DNA of 64,000 nucleotides from JAHEZL01 sp046074525 (GCA_046074525.1 JBJTOK010000066.1:20358-84357); one strand, 5' to 3'. Positions 1-10,088 are shown, counted from the stretch's first letter. Notes: generated by a model not told the origin, from the sequence alone. Translations and numbers: made by a program.

Positions 1-1419
1 AGTGCCTGTGTTGGCCGAACGGGCAATGCTTCTCCGGTTTTCGATGGCGCGCAGTTTGGCATAGGCGAAATGCTGCTGGTAGCCCGGCGAATCATCCCAC
101 CAGCCATCATTGGTCATGATGAATAATAGCTGAGCGCCGTTTTGCACATATTCCGCCACATAATCGCTGTAAATAGATTCATAGCAAATGATAGGTGCAA
201 TGGACAGGGAAGAATCTGGAGCCCTGAAAACACTGCGGTTTTCCTGAACACCGAGAGATCCTGTTGTGCCGCCGAAATCAAGAATCAAATGCTTTAAAGG
301 CTTTAGCATATTGGCGAAAGGCATTTTCTCTGCACCTATCACAAGCAGCGATTTGTGGTACACCGGAAAAGAAAAAGTGGAATCAATCTGTACAGCGGAG
401 TTGTATGCTTCATAATAACCTTCGCCTCGGCTGCGGTAAGACACTGGCATATCTTCTTCGTTTTCAGGAAATACTTCGGCATAAGAAGAAACACCTGTAA
501 CGATTTTGAGTTTCGGATTTTTATTCAGCAGAGAAGCCAGGCGCTCAATGCTTGCTGAGCGGGAAAACTGGTTTTCCCATTCTTCATCAGGAATAGCTGT
601 TTCGGGCAGTACTAGATAATCGGTGGAGGTATTCACTTTCTCTTTCGCCAGTCCCAGCATTTTTTCTATCTGGGCTTCTTCGCTCATCCCGCCGAATTTT
701 TCATTGTAAGGATCGATATTGGGTTGAAGCACTACTATGTTAACAGGTTTTTCTTCTTCATTATACAGCGCGTAAAGCGCTATCGAAAGCACCATGGGTG
801 CAAGGATGTAAAAATCGGTGCGGATTAAAATGCGGAAAGCATCGGGCGTTACTTTTTTGTTTTGTCGCCAGATAATTACCGCCTGCAAAAGCATCCAGTT
901 GATGGCCAGCACCCACAAGCTACCGCCCAGCACTCCTGTGTATTCGTACCATTGTACGAGATAGTGCATGCCGGCAAAGGCATTACCAAGTACCAGCCAC
1001 GGCCACGACAATTCCCAATCCTGGAAGTGCAGGTATTCCAGCGCCAGCCAGAAAAGCACGAAACAGAAGGGCCATAAAACTTTAGGTAATTTTCTTTTGC
1101 ACAGATGAAAAAGAAGGAACATCAGGGCGTACAGCAAACTATTGACAAGGATTTCGAAGGCCGCGCCGATAAAGGCCGCGTTATATATCCACCAGCAGCA
1201 AATCAGGTTCCAGGTAAAAAAAGTAAGATAGGAGAGGGCAAAAACCTGCCGGCCTTTTCTGTAAGATGATGAAATAGCAATCTTATGTTCAAGGTAGAGC
1301 AGTGGTATGATTCCGATGAATGCACTCAGCGTAAAATTGTAAGGAGGAAAGCTGATGGCGATGAGTATTCCCGATAAGATCGCTAATCCGGGAAGTTTTA
1401 GTTTGTTCATGCTTGTCAT
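1..1419 (-). CDS. lnt: Apolipoprotein N-acyltransferase, cut by the window edge
   Basis: Transfers the third acyl chain to the N-terminal cysteine of lipoproteins at the inner membrane. The frame is open from the start codon to base 1, so the C-terminus lies outside the window. The N-terminal third is hydrophobic with several membrane segments; the rest is a nitrilase-type domain. The three catalytic elements are readable: Glu in LPETAIP, Lys in YHKSLLVIGAEKMPF and Cys in IICYESIY (near residue 412). The last visible stretch, RAIENRRSIARSANTGT, is the conserved block after the catalytic Cys, so perhaps 40-80 residues are missing. ATG codons at 1419 and 1410 are in frame and cannot be separated. 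It lies about 9 bases downstream of porU2 and may be cotranscribed with it. Confidence 0.95.
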   Translation of the reverse strand, partial: MTSMNKLKLPGLAILSGILIAISFPPYNFTLSAFIGIIPLLYLEHKIAISSSYRKGRQVFALSYLTFFTWNLICCWWIYNAAFIGAAFEILVNSLLYALMFLLFHLCKRKLPKVLWPFCFVLFWLALEYLHFQDWELSWPWLVLGNAFAGMHYLVQWYEYTGVLGGSLWVLAINWMLLQAVIIWRQNKKVTPDAFRILIRTDFYILAPMVLSIALYALYNEEEKPVNIVVLQPNIDPYNEKFGGMSEEAQIEKMLGLAKEKVNTSTDYLVLPETAIPDEEWENQFSRSASIERLASLLNKNPKLKIVTGVSSYAEVFPENEEDMPVSYRSRGEGYYEAYNSAVQIDSTFSFPVYHKSLLVIGAEKMPFANMLKPLKHLILDFGGTTGSLGVQENRSVFRAPDSSLSIAPIICYESIYSDYVAEYVQNGAQLLFIMTNDGWWDDSPGYQQHFAYAKLRAIENRRSIARSANTGT

Positions 1420-1428
1420 TTAATTCGC

Positions 1429-4400
1429 TTAGCGCATGATGTATATTTTCCCGAATCCTTTCTTGAAATACTTGCTGTTCAGGGAAGTATTGTCTTCTTC
1501 ACCAGATTCGAGTTTCACATTCCATTTATCAATGGATTCTCCGTTGATTTTCGCATCCACAGTATAGATATAAACGCCATTCGCCAATATATCCCCAAAC
1601 TCATCGGTACCATCCCATTTGTATTCGGTAACATTCCTGCCGATGTGGATCGGTCCGATTTCATCCAGCGAAATTTCCTTCACTACTTTGCCGGTAACGG
1701 TCATGATTTTAATATTCAGCTCATCCGGAATTTCTGATCCGGTCAACACAAAAACAAATTGCGTACTGGTAGTGAAAGGGTTTGGCCAGTTGAGGAAATT
1801 GGTGATGGCCGATTTGAGGACCACCTGGAACTCAATACGGTAATCGTAGTTTCCGTCGCCTTTTCCTGATTCGTTGGCCGAGCGGTCGACGGCACGTACC
1901 ATCAGTTCATAATTGCCTTCGATCTTGAAATCACCTTTAAGCTCTATCCTGCTTTTGTTTTCAGGCAAGGTAGCCGGGTAGAAAACATAGTCGGTACTGT
2001 CCAGCACTGTCACATTCCCATTAGGATCCTTAATGAAAACCTGTATCAGTGCCGGATTATCCAGGGCAAGAAACTGGTTTTCGTCCTTCAGCTGTATGGT
2101 AATGAGGGCTGTAGGGGAAACGATATCTCCATTTATGATGTGAACGCCATCAAAAGCTACATCCAGCAAAGGATTGATGCGATCGGGATATACTTCGAAA
2201 CGTGTTTCCAGAATGTTGTTGAAGTGATATTGTTCGGTTTGCCATGCTCGCGGGCCGGTATATGGGTTGGCTTCGTACCACATGTGGTTATTGCCATTGA
2301 GGTTCATGGTACTCAGCAAAACAGTATCCACATAAAAATTACCTGCCTTAATCGGAGGTAATAATTTGTATTGCTTGGTGGAGTTGGTAAGTGTTGCGTC
2401 GGAGAACCAGTAAGTCACCTGTACACTATCCATGTTGGTTGAAGAGACATTGGTCAGCGCCAGTGTCATTTTATAATCATTGCCTTCCTGAAGTGAATCC
2501 CCGGGAATGTAAAAAGCAATGTTCGGACTCACCGCGATTTCAGGGACTTCGTCGTATACCACCTGCGTTCTTTTCAGCTGGTTAGGTGTATGCAATGAAT
2601 CATCTGAGAAATAACTTTCCAGTCGGATATAAGGATAAAGCGAAGCATCCACCAAGGTATCAAGCGACAGTACATCATTTTTAGAAGAGACAAAGGATTT
2701 GATCACCGTTTCGTTGTTGTTGGCATCAATCCCAATAACCCTCAAGATGAGGGTGTCTTTCTTATTATTGCCTTCATTGCTGGTGGATTCCCAGTGGAGG
2801 GAACTCCATTTCAGTGCCGGACCGATCATTGGCGATTTAATACTTCCGTTGATCCAGTTGTTGGTCATGGAGGCGCTGAGCGCTGCACTACCACAATCGG
2901 TAGTGAAAGCTTCCTTAGCAAAAGAAGGATTTCCCTTTTGTGCAATGAGGATGTAAGGATACGGACAGCTTCCGGGCGCGCCGATGTAGTTGTTTAGTGA
3001 ATCAGTGCTGGCACCCAAACTTTGCAGCACAGCTTTGAAGGCAGCGCCATTTGCACCATGGTTATTGAAATTTTCCTTGAAGAAAGGATAGCGGAAATTG
3101 TACATTACGATGTAATCTCCCGCTTTTGCGTCATTGATCAGGTTGGTAATGCCAGTCACCGTACTATCGTCGGAACGCCCTGAATAGTACCAGTAAATTT
3201 TATCACTCCAGGTAGGTTGGATGTAGGAGTTTTTGTAGTTGATCTGATTGTAGTAAGGTTTTTTATTTACCTCCCATGGCTCCAGTGAATACTGATCGAT
3301 TACAGCCACCATGAGCAGGTTGCCACCAATCAAACTCCAATAGCCCTGCAGTGATCCGTCGATGCTATAGGTATTGCCTGCCGACAGCCAGCTGCTGGAT
3401 GTAGCGGCTAATTCTCGTATGTGCTGGAGGAAGCTGAAAGAACGGGTATCATCATGGTGCTCAATGAATTTGAATTCATCATCATCAATTTGCTGGAAAT
3501 GCGCCTGACCCCATCCCGATTTCCCTTGCACATACTGGAAACTGCTGTATTTCCAGTTGAACTTGTGGGTATAAGAAGAGTCCAAGCTTACCCTCCAGAA
3601 AAAAACTGTTGGTGCAGCCAGAGTAGTATTGGTTTTGAGAGAATTGAAAATGTTGGCCAGTCCGGGATCGTCTGCAGGATCCCAGGTCACAACACCTCCC
3701 GCTTTCGTGATCGAGGCTTCATAAAACAGCGGAGAAGAGGAAGAGAAATTGCTGTTGGTGTCGATCTGGAAAATGTATTTTCTTTCCGGTGCCAAAGGGT
3801 TGATGGTACTTGCCTTCAACACCACAGATTTTTTAGGTACTATCGCGTATTGGTATGGATAAATTGGTACTATATCTCCCGAACGGATAGTAATATCGAA
3901 ATCATATTGGTTGTTGGTTTCATCGAGCTCATCAATAGCATATTCACTGTCAATAAGGATGGAGAAATGATTGGTGCCGATGCCATTAATAAGGTCAACA
4001 GGCATGGTAAACTGTAAAGAAGTTTTGTATTTCACGCCACCGATTTTCTTGAAGTAAATCGTGTCGGGAGCATTGGTAGGGAATTTTCTGATGATTCTCA
4101 CTACTAATGAATCACCGATGGCTTTCCCAATGTTGGCAATGGTAAGATTAACGGTAAAAGAAGTAAGTTCGGAAGTCACCTCAGTAGGATTTACGGATAC
4201 CATAGGTTGGTTGACGCCGTTCGGACCGTAAATGGTATAATCGGGTTTTGTATGGGCATTGATTACAATGGCAGGATCGCAATGCAGTGTCATCATCATG
4301 CACACATCCTCAATGTAGGGATCATCCGAGAGCAGGGTGTTTTCAGGTTTTTGCACTTTGCGAATCGCTCCCTGCATGATTTTTCCAATGCCTTTGCCAT

Positions 4401-6603
4401 AGTTTTTTTTGCCAAGGTTCTCATATACAGAGGAAGTGTACTGATGCAGAGGAGTGGGAATACCTAAAGAAACTGAAGCCAGGAAGCCAATGGCACCGCG
4501 GTTTTCCGCCATTACCCAAGTTTCGCTTCCACTAGTGCTTGTTGGAAGGTGAATATTACCAATCAAACAGGAGTTAGCGATGATCAATGGATATTTACCA
4601 AGGTTGGTATAGCTTTCCGGCGCATCAATATTTTGATCGAAGCCCTCGCCATAAGCGTGACCGAAGAAAGTCATAATGGAGCAACCATCATTGATATTGG
4701 TGCGGATGGAATCCGACACGTTTACCTGCAACGGATCAGTAGTGTTTTTAAGATAGGTATTTACCGTTCCGCCAAAGCAGGTGTCTTCAATGATGTTTTT
4801 GTAATAATTGAGGTAGGAAGCAAACTGGTCGCCCTGGCTCTTATCGGTACCTCCACCAAAATGCAATACCCTTTTCATCCAGTAGGCATGCGGATTGGCT
4901 TCGAAGGCCTGCACTTTGTTAAGATAATCGAGGATTTCTTCACCGGTAGTGGCCGATAAACGCCCCAGGGGAATATCGGGATCATACAAAGAAGAATCGG
5001 TAATTTGTGCCGTCAGGAAAACATCTGATCCCGGATACCCGAATGTTGGGATCTTGTTCATTTTATAATTCGTAGGCTCTCTTCTGGAGCTGTTGTTTTC
5101 GCTGTATGAAGCATTTTTTGAATCAGGGGTTCCCGGTTGTATCGATTTACCTATCAGGAAAAAATACTGCGGATTGGTATTCCAGTTTTTAATGATATCT
5201 GTTGCGAAGTTGCGAATGGCCATCGGGTGTTTTCTGATACCATCGGAATACTGCATGTAAAGTTCTTCCATATCTATCACTACCGCTTTGTATCCTGTGC
5301 TGTTGCGGTAGGCTTTGTAGGCTTCGGCTTCTGTTTTGAATTCTTTTACGGTGAGGATGAAGTAATCATATCCCCCATTGCTTTGCGATAAGCTTTTGTA
5401 ATTGGTGAAGAGGTTGGAGGAATAAATCACTGGCTCCAGCGCGGCTACATTGATGTAGTTAGCCTCGGAGGTAAGCAAACAGTTTTTTGCGTTGGCAGCA
5501 GAGTTCGGCACCAGTGCTTTGTAAACTGCACCACTCTTCACTACCGGAAGTTTGTAATGGTTGGTTAAATCAAAGACATAGGCGGGACTGCCCTGGTTAT
5601 CGAAATTGGAAATAGAGAGATAGGCTTTTCCGGCGGAGCCATTCAGGATTTCCATTTTCATGGAAGTGGCATTGCCAAGGTCGAAGCTGCGCGGATATTT
5701 CATTTTTACATAACCCACGGCACTCCTGTCGGCTTTGGTATCTGCATAGGTTCCATCGCTTTCAATTTTGAAAGTGGAAGAGCTTTGCCATTCAGCAGGA
5801 GCAAGGGAATATTTGAACTTCAGAAAAGCGTGACCTTCATAGATGGTATCGGTTTTTAGCGAATTGTTGAAGGAGACCTGCAACTTGTGATCGCCCCAGT
5901 TTGAGGGGTCGTTGGTGAGCCCTACCAGCGTGGCTTCCACCGTTCCGTTGCCGCCTGCTGCGTAGTAGGAGGGGGTGGAAAAAGTAAAGGTTTTGCTCTG
6001 ACCGTAGTACATAGTTGAACTCACCCATCCTTCTCCCGGAGAGTAAGAGGGAAGATATGTGTCAATCGCGGTGGTACTTCCTCCCGAATACTGATTAGTT
6101 TGCGATTGCACCTGCTCATAATTGAAATAAGGAGAGGCCGTATAGCCAGTGAAATTAATATCGGTATCTTCTATTATCCTTTTGTTGCTGGTGGAATGGT
6201 TGTATGTGACAAAATAGTAGGAAGTATCATTCACCAGACTGTAATAGGGATTGGGGTTATAAGAAGGATCCTTGTACATCTGGGCATCAAAATAACCATC
6301 GTTTTTTTTGCCGTAAACAAGGATGTAATCGGTAGGATCAAAAATATCATCATCTTCTCCCTGCACAAAAATGTACTGTTCCTGGCCTCTGGCAAAGACT
6401 TGAAAATTCTGGGGATTGATGGTGTTTACATCTATGCCGGCGTTAAAAAGTGTTTGATATGAAATTTTATACAGGCCCTCGGCCACTACCGGAAATTTGA
6501 AGTATTTCTGCGAGTAGTTGATCCACTGGTTGGTTCCCGACTGGCCGGCAAGTTCGCTGACAAGAAGTAATAGAAAAATAATATTTAGTAAGCGATTTCT
6601 CAT
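1429..6603 (-). CDS. porU2: PorU2-like type IX secretion C25 peptidase / sortase
   Basis: A 1724-residue exported protein of the gingipain (C25) peptidase family, to which the T9SS sortase PorU belongs; PorU removes the C-terminal signal of cargo and attaches it to the surface. A signal peptide ends near residue 20. The catalytic His is in MTFFGHAYGEGFD (His649) and the Cys in LIIANSCLIGN (Cys679), the spacing expected for C25. Further on there is a CARDB-like adhesion region (about 840-930) and a C-terminal FlgD/Ig-like fold ending in ANGVYIYTVDAKING and KIYIMR. At over 1700 residues it is longer than classical PorU (about 1100-1300), which fits the longer PorU2 type. Its ATG overlaps the porV2 stop by four bases. 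Family placement is firm; the U2 subtype is inferred from length and partner. Confidence 0.88.
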   Translation of the reverse strand: MRNRLLNIIFLLLLVSELAGQSGTNQWINYSQKYFKFPVVAEGLYKISYQTLFNAGIDVNTINPQNFQVFARGQEQYIFVQGEDDDIFDPTDYILVYGKKNDGYFDAQMYKDPSYNPNPYYSLVNDTSYYFVTYNHSTSNKRIIEDTDINFTGYTASPYFNYEQVQSQTNQYSGGSTTAIDTYLPSYSPGEGWVSSTMYYGQSKTFTFSTPSYYAAGGNGTVEATLVGLTNDPSNWGDHKLQVSFNNSLKTDTIYEGHAFLKFKYSLAPAEWQSSSTFKIESDGTYADTKADRSAVGYVKMKYPRSFDLGNATSMKMEILNGSAGKAYLSISNFDNQGSPAYVFDLTNHYKLPVVKSGAVYKALVPNSAANAKNCLLTSEANYINVAALEPVIYSSNLFTNYKSLSQSNGGYDYFILTVKEFKTEAEAYKAYRNSTGYKAVVIDMEELYMQYSDGIRKHPMAIRNFATDIIKNWNTNPQYFFLIGKSIQPGTPDSKNASYSENNSSRREPTNYKMNKIPTFGYPGSDVFLTAQITDSSLYDPDIPLGRLSATTGEEILDYLNKVQAFEANPHAYWMKRVLHFGGGTDKSQGDQFASYLNYYKNIIEDTCFGGTVNTYLKNTTDPLQVNVSDSIRTNINDGCSIMTFFGHAYGEGFDQNIDAPESYTNLGKYPLIIANSCLIGNIHLPTSTSGSETWVMAENRGAIGFLASVSLGIPTPLHQYTSSVYENLGKKNYGKGIGKIMQGAIRKVQKPENTLLSDDPYIEDVCMMMTLHCDPAIVINAHTKPDYTIYGPNGVNQPMVSVNPTEVTSELTSFTVNLTIANIGKAIGDSLVVRIIRKFPTNAPDTIYFKKIGGVKYKTSLQFTMPVDLINGIGTNHFSILIDSEYAIDELDETNNQYDFDITIRSGDIVPIYPYQYAIVPKKSVVLKASTINPLAPERKYIFQIDTNSNFSSSSPLFYEASITKAGGVVTWDPADDPGLANIFNSLKTNTTLAAPTVFFWRVSLDSSYTHKFNWKYSSFQYVQGKSGWGQAHFQQIDDDEFKFIEHHDDTRSFSFLQHIRELAATSSSWLSAGNTYSIDGSLQGYWSLIGGNLLMVAVIDQYSLEPWEVNKKPYYNQINYKNSYIQPTWSDKIYWYYSGRSDDSTVTGITNLINDAKAGDYIVMYNFRYPFFKENFNNHGANGAAFKAVLQSLGASTDSLNNYIGAPGSCPYPYILIAQKGNPSFAKEAFTTDCGSAALSASMTNNWINGSIKSPMIGPALKWSSLHWESTSNEGNNKKDTLILRVIGIDANNNETVIKSFVSSKNDVLSLDTLVDASLYPYIRLESYFSDDSLHTPNQLKRTQVVYDEVPEIAVSPNIAFYIPGDSLQEGNDYKMTLALTNVSSTNMDSVQVTYWFSDATLTNSTKQYKLLPPIKAGNFYVDTVLLSTMNLNGNNHMWYEANPYTGPRAWQTEQYHFNNILETRFEVYPDRINPLLDVAFDGVHIINGDIVSPTALITIQLKDENQFLALDNPALIQVFIKDPNGNVTVLDSTDYVFYPATLPENKSRIELKGDFKIEGNYELMVRAVDRSANESGKGDGNYDYRIEFQVVLKSAITNFLNWPNPFTTSTQFVFVLTGSEIPDELNIKIMTVTGKVVKEISLDEIGPIHIGRNVTEYKWDGTDEFGDILANGVYIYTVDAKINGESIDKWNVKLESGEEDNTSLNSKYFKKGFGKIYIMR

Positions 6604-7679
6604 TTTCTGAAACCTCTGTTAATGTCGATTTTCAATGAAAAGACATTGGAATAGGTTTGATCCCCGATGTCGGTTAAGGCGTAATCCAGGGAGAAACCGA
6701 GTACTTTTAATCCCAAACCCACATTGGGCTGGAAGGTGGTTACCTTTTCTCCTTTGAAATTACCTTCCTTTTGTACGTTGCCTGCTCCGGCGCGGAGGAA
6801 AATCATGTTTTTGTAGCTGAGTTGTAATCCCAGATGCGGATCAATGCTGGTGAAATTAGAGGAAACAAGCGTGTTTCTCTTTCCGTCAAAAGTCATATCG
6901 AAATCCAATTCAGGATAAATCCCGAAATCGTCCTGTATGGTAAATTGATGTCCCCCGGCCAGTATCAAACGTGGTAAAGCCACTTCAATACTATTGGTAG
7001 GAAGGGCGTTTCCTGTTTTGGTGTATACATCCTTGAAGGATTCCATATCAAAACTCCATGCACTGAAGGTAGAACTCACGTCTCTGGCCATTAATCCAAA
7101 ACGCCAGTTGCCTGTTTGGTACTGCGCGCCGGCATCTAGTCCGAAACCCCAGGCATGCGCGAAATCTCCCACCTGACGGTATATAATTTTTGCACTTCCT
7201 CCAATGCTTAGTCCTTGGATACCGCTTTTGCGTGCATAAGAAAAAATAAAAGCGTTGTCGGCTACTGAGAAAGAAGTGATTTTGTCGTAATCAATGTTGC
7301 CATTGGCATCAATAAGGTCGGAAGTGTTAGGAATATCATTTACCCCGAAGCGCAGGTAATTCAAGCTTCCTGCGGATTTATCATCGATTTTGAATGCTAA
7401 TCCGCCGTATTCGTACTGAGCGATATTCGCGAAATAGGCGGCGTGCATCAAGCCTATTTCCAGATTGTTTTCAATGCGTGTGAGTCCGGCCGGATTCCAG
7501 TAACCTGCAGTGACATCTCCCACCAGGGCACTATTGGAATTCGACATTCCCAGGGCACTTGCGCTCACTCCAATATTGAGGAATTCGTTACTGTATTTTC
7601 TTACGGTTTGCGCTTTCCCTGTTTGCGGAAGTCCAAAGACAGACAACAGTGTTAGTATAGATAGGCCGAATTTATTCAT
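6600..7679 (-). CDS. porV2: PorV/PorQ-family outer-membrane protein (PorV2-like)
   Basis: Outer-membrane beta-barrel of the PorV/PorQ (UPF0164) family; PorV carries T9SS cargo to the PorU sortase. I chose the ATG at 7679, which gives 359 residues and a clean signal peptide (MNKFGLSILTLLSVFGL, cleavage after KAQ). An in-frame ATG at 7742 would add 21 residues ahead of the signal peptide. Family features are the N-terminal block YSNEFLNIGVSASALGMSNS, the fatty-acid-channel-like NPAGL, repeated aromatic beta strands, and a final strand FSLKIDINRGFRK. The stop codon overlaps the porU2 start, so the pair is translationally coupled, as expected for a sortase and its shuttle. A one-mismatch promoter element (TACTTTAG) lies in the divergent gap to pssA. 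Confidence 0.85.
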   Translation of the reverse strand: MNKFGLSILTLLSVFGLPQTGKAQTVRKYSNEFLNIGVSASALGMSNSNSALVGDVTAGYWNPAGLTRIENNLEIGLMHAAYFANIAQYEYGGLAFKIDDKSAGSLNYLRFGVNDIPNTSDLIDANGNIDYDKITSFSVADNAFIFSYARKSGIQGLSIGGSAKIIYRQVGDFAHAWGFGLDAGAQYQTGNWRFGLMARDVSSTFSAWSFDMESFKDVYTKTGNALPTNSIEVALPRLILAGGHQFTIQDDFGIYPELDFDMTFDGKRNTLVSSNFTSIDPHLGLQLSYKNMIFLRAGAGNVQKEGNFKGEKVTTFQPNVGLGLKVLGFSLDYALTDIGDQTYSNVFSLKIDINRGFRK

Positions 7680-7784
7680 GAATTTTTTTAACCTGTGAAA
7701 CGCGCCTAAAGTAAATATATTTTCTTTAATTTGTCCACTCAATTTTGATGGACAAGCTTATAAATACTATTAAAGACGCGATTC

Positions 7785-8477
7785 TTGTTTAATTTACCTA
7801 ATATAATCACCCTGTGCAATTTAATCTGCGGCTGTCTGGCCGTGATTTCAGTGTTTTCCCCGGCATTCTTTCCTCCCTTTGAGACGGCTTTCTGGTTATT
7901 GGTTGCCGCGGCCGTTTTCGATTTTTTCGATGGCTTTGCAGCGCGATTGCTCAAGATCAATTCTCCTATCGGTAAGCAATTGGATTCATTGGCTGATGTG
8001 CTCACTTTTGGCCTCGCTCCCGGACTGATTATGTATCAGTACATGGAAAACATGAACAGCTCTTTCAGTTGGATTGCTTTATCAATCCCTGTTTTTTCGG
8101 CTCTTCGCCTCGCAAAATTCAATGTGGATGAAAGACAAACCGATGGGTTTTTAGGCTTGCCAACACCGGCCAATGCTTTGTTTTTTGCTGCATTGGCGAC
8201 TTTCAACAACGACGGTCAGTTGTTGTATCTGGAACTCCTCAACAATCAATATGTAATTGCAGCGATTATCCTTATTTTCTGTTTCATCATGATCTCCGAA
8301 ATTCCTTTGATGGCCCTTAAATTCAAGTCGTTTAAATGGAAGGACAACCAGATTAAATATGTGTTTTTACTCATTGGACTTGTTTTAGGCGTGATATTTT
8401 TCATTCAGGCTACACCTTTTATTATACTTTTGTACATCTTAATGAGTTTGATCAATAATAAATTATCTAGAATATGA
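7785..8477 (+). CDS. pssA: CDP-alcohol phosphatidyltransferase, probable phosphatidylserine synthase
   Basis: Integral membrane enzyme that would join CDP-diacylglycerol and serine in phosphatidylethanolamine synthesis. It has 230 residues and at least six hydrophobic segments. The CDP-alcohol signature D-G-x2-A-R-x8-G-x3-D-x3-D is complete (Asp49, Gly50, Ala53, Arg54, Gly63, Asp67, Asp71). The N-terminus FNLPNIITLCNLICGCLAV matches the start of PssA proteins, and the only codon that fits is TTG at 7785; the same frame has a stop at 7767, so no longer form exists. The stop overlaps the purS ATG by four bases. Serine as substrate is inferred from family similarity, not from a residue I can name. 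Confidence 0.88.
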   Translation: MFNLPNIITLCNLICGCLAVISVFSPAFFPPFETAFWLLVAAAVFDFFDGFAARLLKINSPIGKQLDSLADVLTFGLAPGLIMYQYMENMNSSFSWIALSIPVFSALRLAKFNVDERQTDGFLGLPTPANALFFAALATFNNDGQLLYLELLNNQYVIAAIILIFCFIMISEIPLMALKFKSFKWKDNQIKYVFLLIGLVLGVIFFIQATPFIILLYILMSLINNKLSRI

Positions 8478-8728
8478 AGTTCAAAGCAGAAATCGACATC
8501 ATGCCACTCAAAGCGTTGTTGGATCCACAGGGAAAAGCAGTTGGAAACAGCATGAAAAACATCGGCCTGTCGGAAATTGGCAACGTACGCATCGGTAAAC
8601 ACATTTCACTTGAAGTAGAAGCGAAAGACAAGAAAGATGCGGAAGGTAAGGTTGAAACAGCTTGTAAGAAATTGCTTGCCAACCAGATCATGGAGAGCTT
8701 CGAATTTTCATTGACAGAGGTTCAGTAG
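8474..8728 (+). CDS. purS: Phosphoribosylformylglycinamidine synthase subunit PurS
   Basis: Small 84-residue subunit that bridges PurL and PurQ in the FGAM synthase complex of purine synthesis. The sequence has the short alpha/beta PurS fold, with the N-terminal strand MKFKAEIDIMPLKALLDPQG followed by a GxxIGKHISLEVE block and the C-terminal strand FEFSLTEV. The length matches the family. It is coupled to pssA by an ATGA overlap; that link has no obvious metabolic logic. No purL or purQ is in the window. A hairpin terminator follows 34 bases after the stop. Confidence 0.88.
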   Translation: MKFKAEIDIMPLKALLDPQGKAVGNSMKNIGLSEIGNVRIGKHISLEVEAKDKKDAEGKVETACKKLLANQIMESFEFSLTEVQ

Positions 8729-8761
8729 TTAGAGTCCTGAAATTTTCACTCGCAGATAAAA

Positions 8762-8792
8762 AAAAGCCGTTCGTCGAATAAAAACGGCTTTT
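8762..8792 (+). terminator. Rho-independent terminator after purS
   Basis: Ten-base perfect inverted repeat AAAAGCCGTT / AACGGCTTTT with an 11-base loop, ending in a T run. It closes the pssA-purS unit. The A-rich left arm would also allow termination from the other side. Confidence 0.85.
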
Positions 8793-8875
8793 AATCCTTT
8801 TTCTAATTTTAGCCCTTTACAAGAGAGCAAATCCGTTGTATTATTGCCGCGGGGAATTACTAACTCTCTTGTAAT

Positions 8876-10066
8876 ATGAAGAACAACGCAGCGCATGCGT
8901 TACTACTAGCATGCGTACTTCTTATGGGGAATCTCGTGGCTCAGTATGCCACGTTACCACTCACCGATAATTTTACGGGGTCTTTGGGCTCTTCATGGTC
9001 TACGTCTTCTACCGATCCAGCGGGAGTTATTACACCATTAAACCTTTCAGGAGCATGGCCTCAATTTGGAACCACTACTGATGCCAGCGGTACTGTAACA
9101 GCCGGCAACGGATTGGCCATATATAACACGTCTACTTTAAGTACTGAAAATCAACTTTCGGCAAAACTTAAACTGAACCTTGCTACACTGCAGGGTGTAA
9201 CGGTGAAGTTTTCTATTGTTGACTGGGGTACCGGAGCCAACTGGGGAGCTGGCTCCACCCAATGCATGGATTCCCTCAAAATATATTTATCAGTGAATGG
9301 CGGAACGTCTTTTGGTTCCAGTTTTACTCTGGTAAACCTCAATCAGGTGCCTTACACCGATGGCTTCTGGAACAATGTGAATGTGGATATTTCTGCGCTC
9401 GCTACAGCCAATAGCATGACGCTTTCTGCCACTTCTGTTATTAAATTCACCTTTAACCTCAAAGGCAGCGGCGATGTCACTAATCCTAAATCAGGAAACC
9501 AGTTCATTTATCTGGATAACTTCAAGGCGAATTACACTTCTATTTTGCCTGTGGAATGGTTGTCGTTTAGTGGAAAAAAAGAAAAGGAAGGAAATTTGAT
9601 TTCCTGGACAACCGCTACAGAGCTGAACAATGATCATTTTGAACTCGAGCGTTCTTATGACGGACAGAATTTTGAATCCATATATAGTGTAGAAGGAAAA
9701 GGCACTACTTATAAGATCAGCAATTACGCTTACTACGATAAAAGTGCTGAAAAGGGCGTGGTGTATTATCGACTGAAGCAAGTGGACAATGATGGTACAA
9801 CAGCGTATTCCAAATTGATTTCCCTTCAGGATAAGCAGGAAATATCATTGACTAAATTCTCTGAAAATTCATTGAATGTTAGTGGCGAAAACCTTAGCGC
9901 TCTTGAGTTGTATGATTTGAACGGAAAACTGATTGCTGTTCAATTGTTGAATAAAGATGCAGCAAGTCAAACGGTTTCTTTCGATTATTCCATCCTGTCG
10001 GAAAGTATTTACCTGGTGAGGGTAATCAGTGGTGACGCTGCTTTCACACAGAAGATGATGTTTTAA
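8876..10066 (+). CDS. Secreted protein with T9SS-type C-terminal sorting domain
   Basis: A 396-residue exported protein with a signal peptide ending near residue 22 (AQ). The first 220 residues form a beta-rich, Thr/Ser/Gly-rich module with a jelly-roll look (YLDNFK near its end). Residues 225-310 carry the widespread Bacteroidota block LPVEWLSFSGKK ... ISWTTATELNNDHFELERS, ending with YYRLKQVDNDGTTAYS. The last 80 residues are a type A sorting domain (LELYDLNGKLI ... IYLVRVISGDAAFTQKMMF). It should therefore be exported across the outer membrane by the T9SS and processed by a PorU-type sortase. It stands alone between a terminator and the palindrome at 10089. The N-terminal module gives no enzymatic motif I recognise; adhesion is possible but unproven. 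Confidence 0.85.
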   Translation: MKNNAAHALLLACVLLMGNLVAQYATLPLTDNFTGSLGSSWSTSSTDPAGVITPLNLSGAWPQFGTTTDASGTVTAGNGLAIYNTSTLSTENQLSAKLKLNLATLQGVTVKFSIVDWGTGANWGAGSTQCMDSLKIYLSVNGGTSFGSSFTLVNLNQVPYTDGFWNNVNVDISALATANSMTLSATSVIKFTFNLKGSGDVTNPKSGNQFIYLDNFKANYTSILPVEWLSFSGKKEKEGNLISWTTATELNNDHFELERSYDGQNFESIYSVEGKGTTYKISNYAYYDKSAEKGVVYYRLKQVDNDGTTAYSKLISLQDKQEISLTKFSENSLNVSGENLSALELYDLNGKLIAVQLLNKDAASQTVSFDYSILSESIYLVRVISGDAAFTQKMMF

Positions 10067-10088
10067 TCAAATTTACTTTTTAGCGGTT

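Noticed and set aside
7739..8005. Minus-strand frame of 88 codons overlapping the start of pssA
   Set aside because: Antisense to a recognised CDP-alcohol phosphatidyltransferase; low-complexity Lys/Asn composition.
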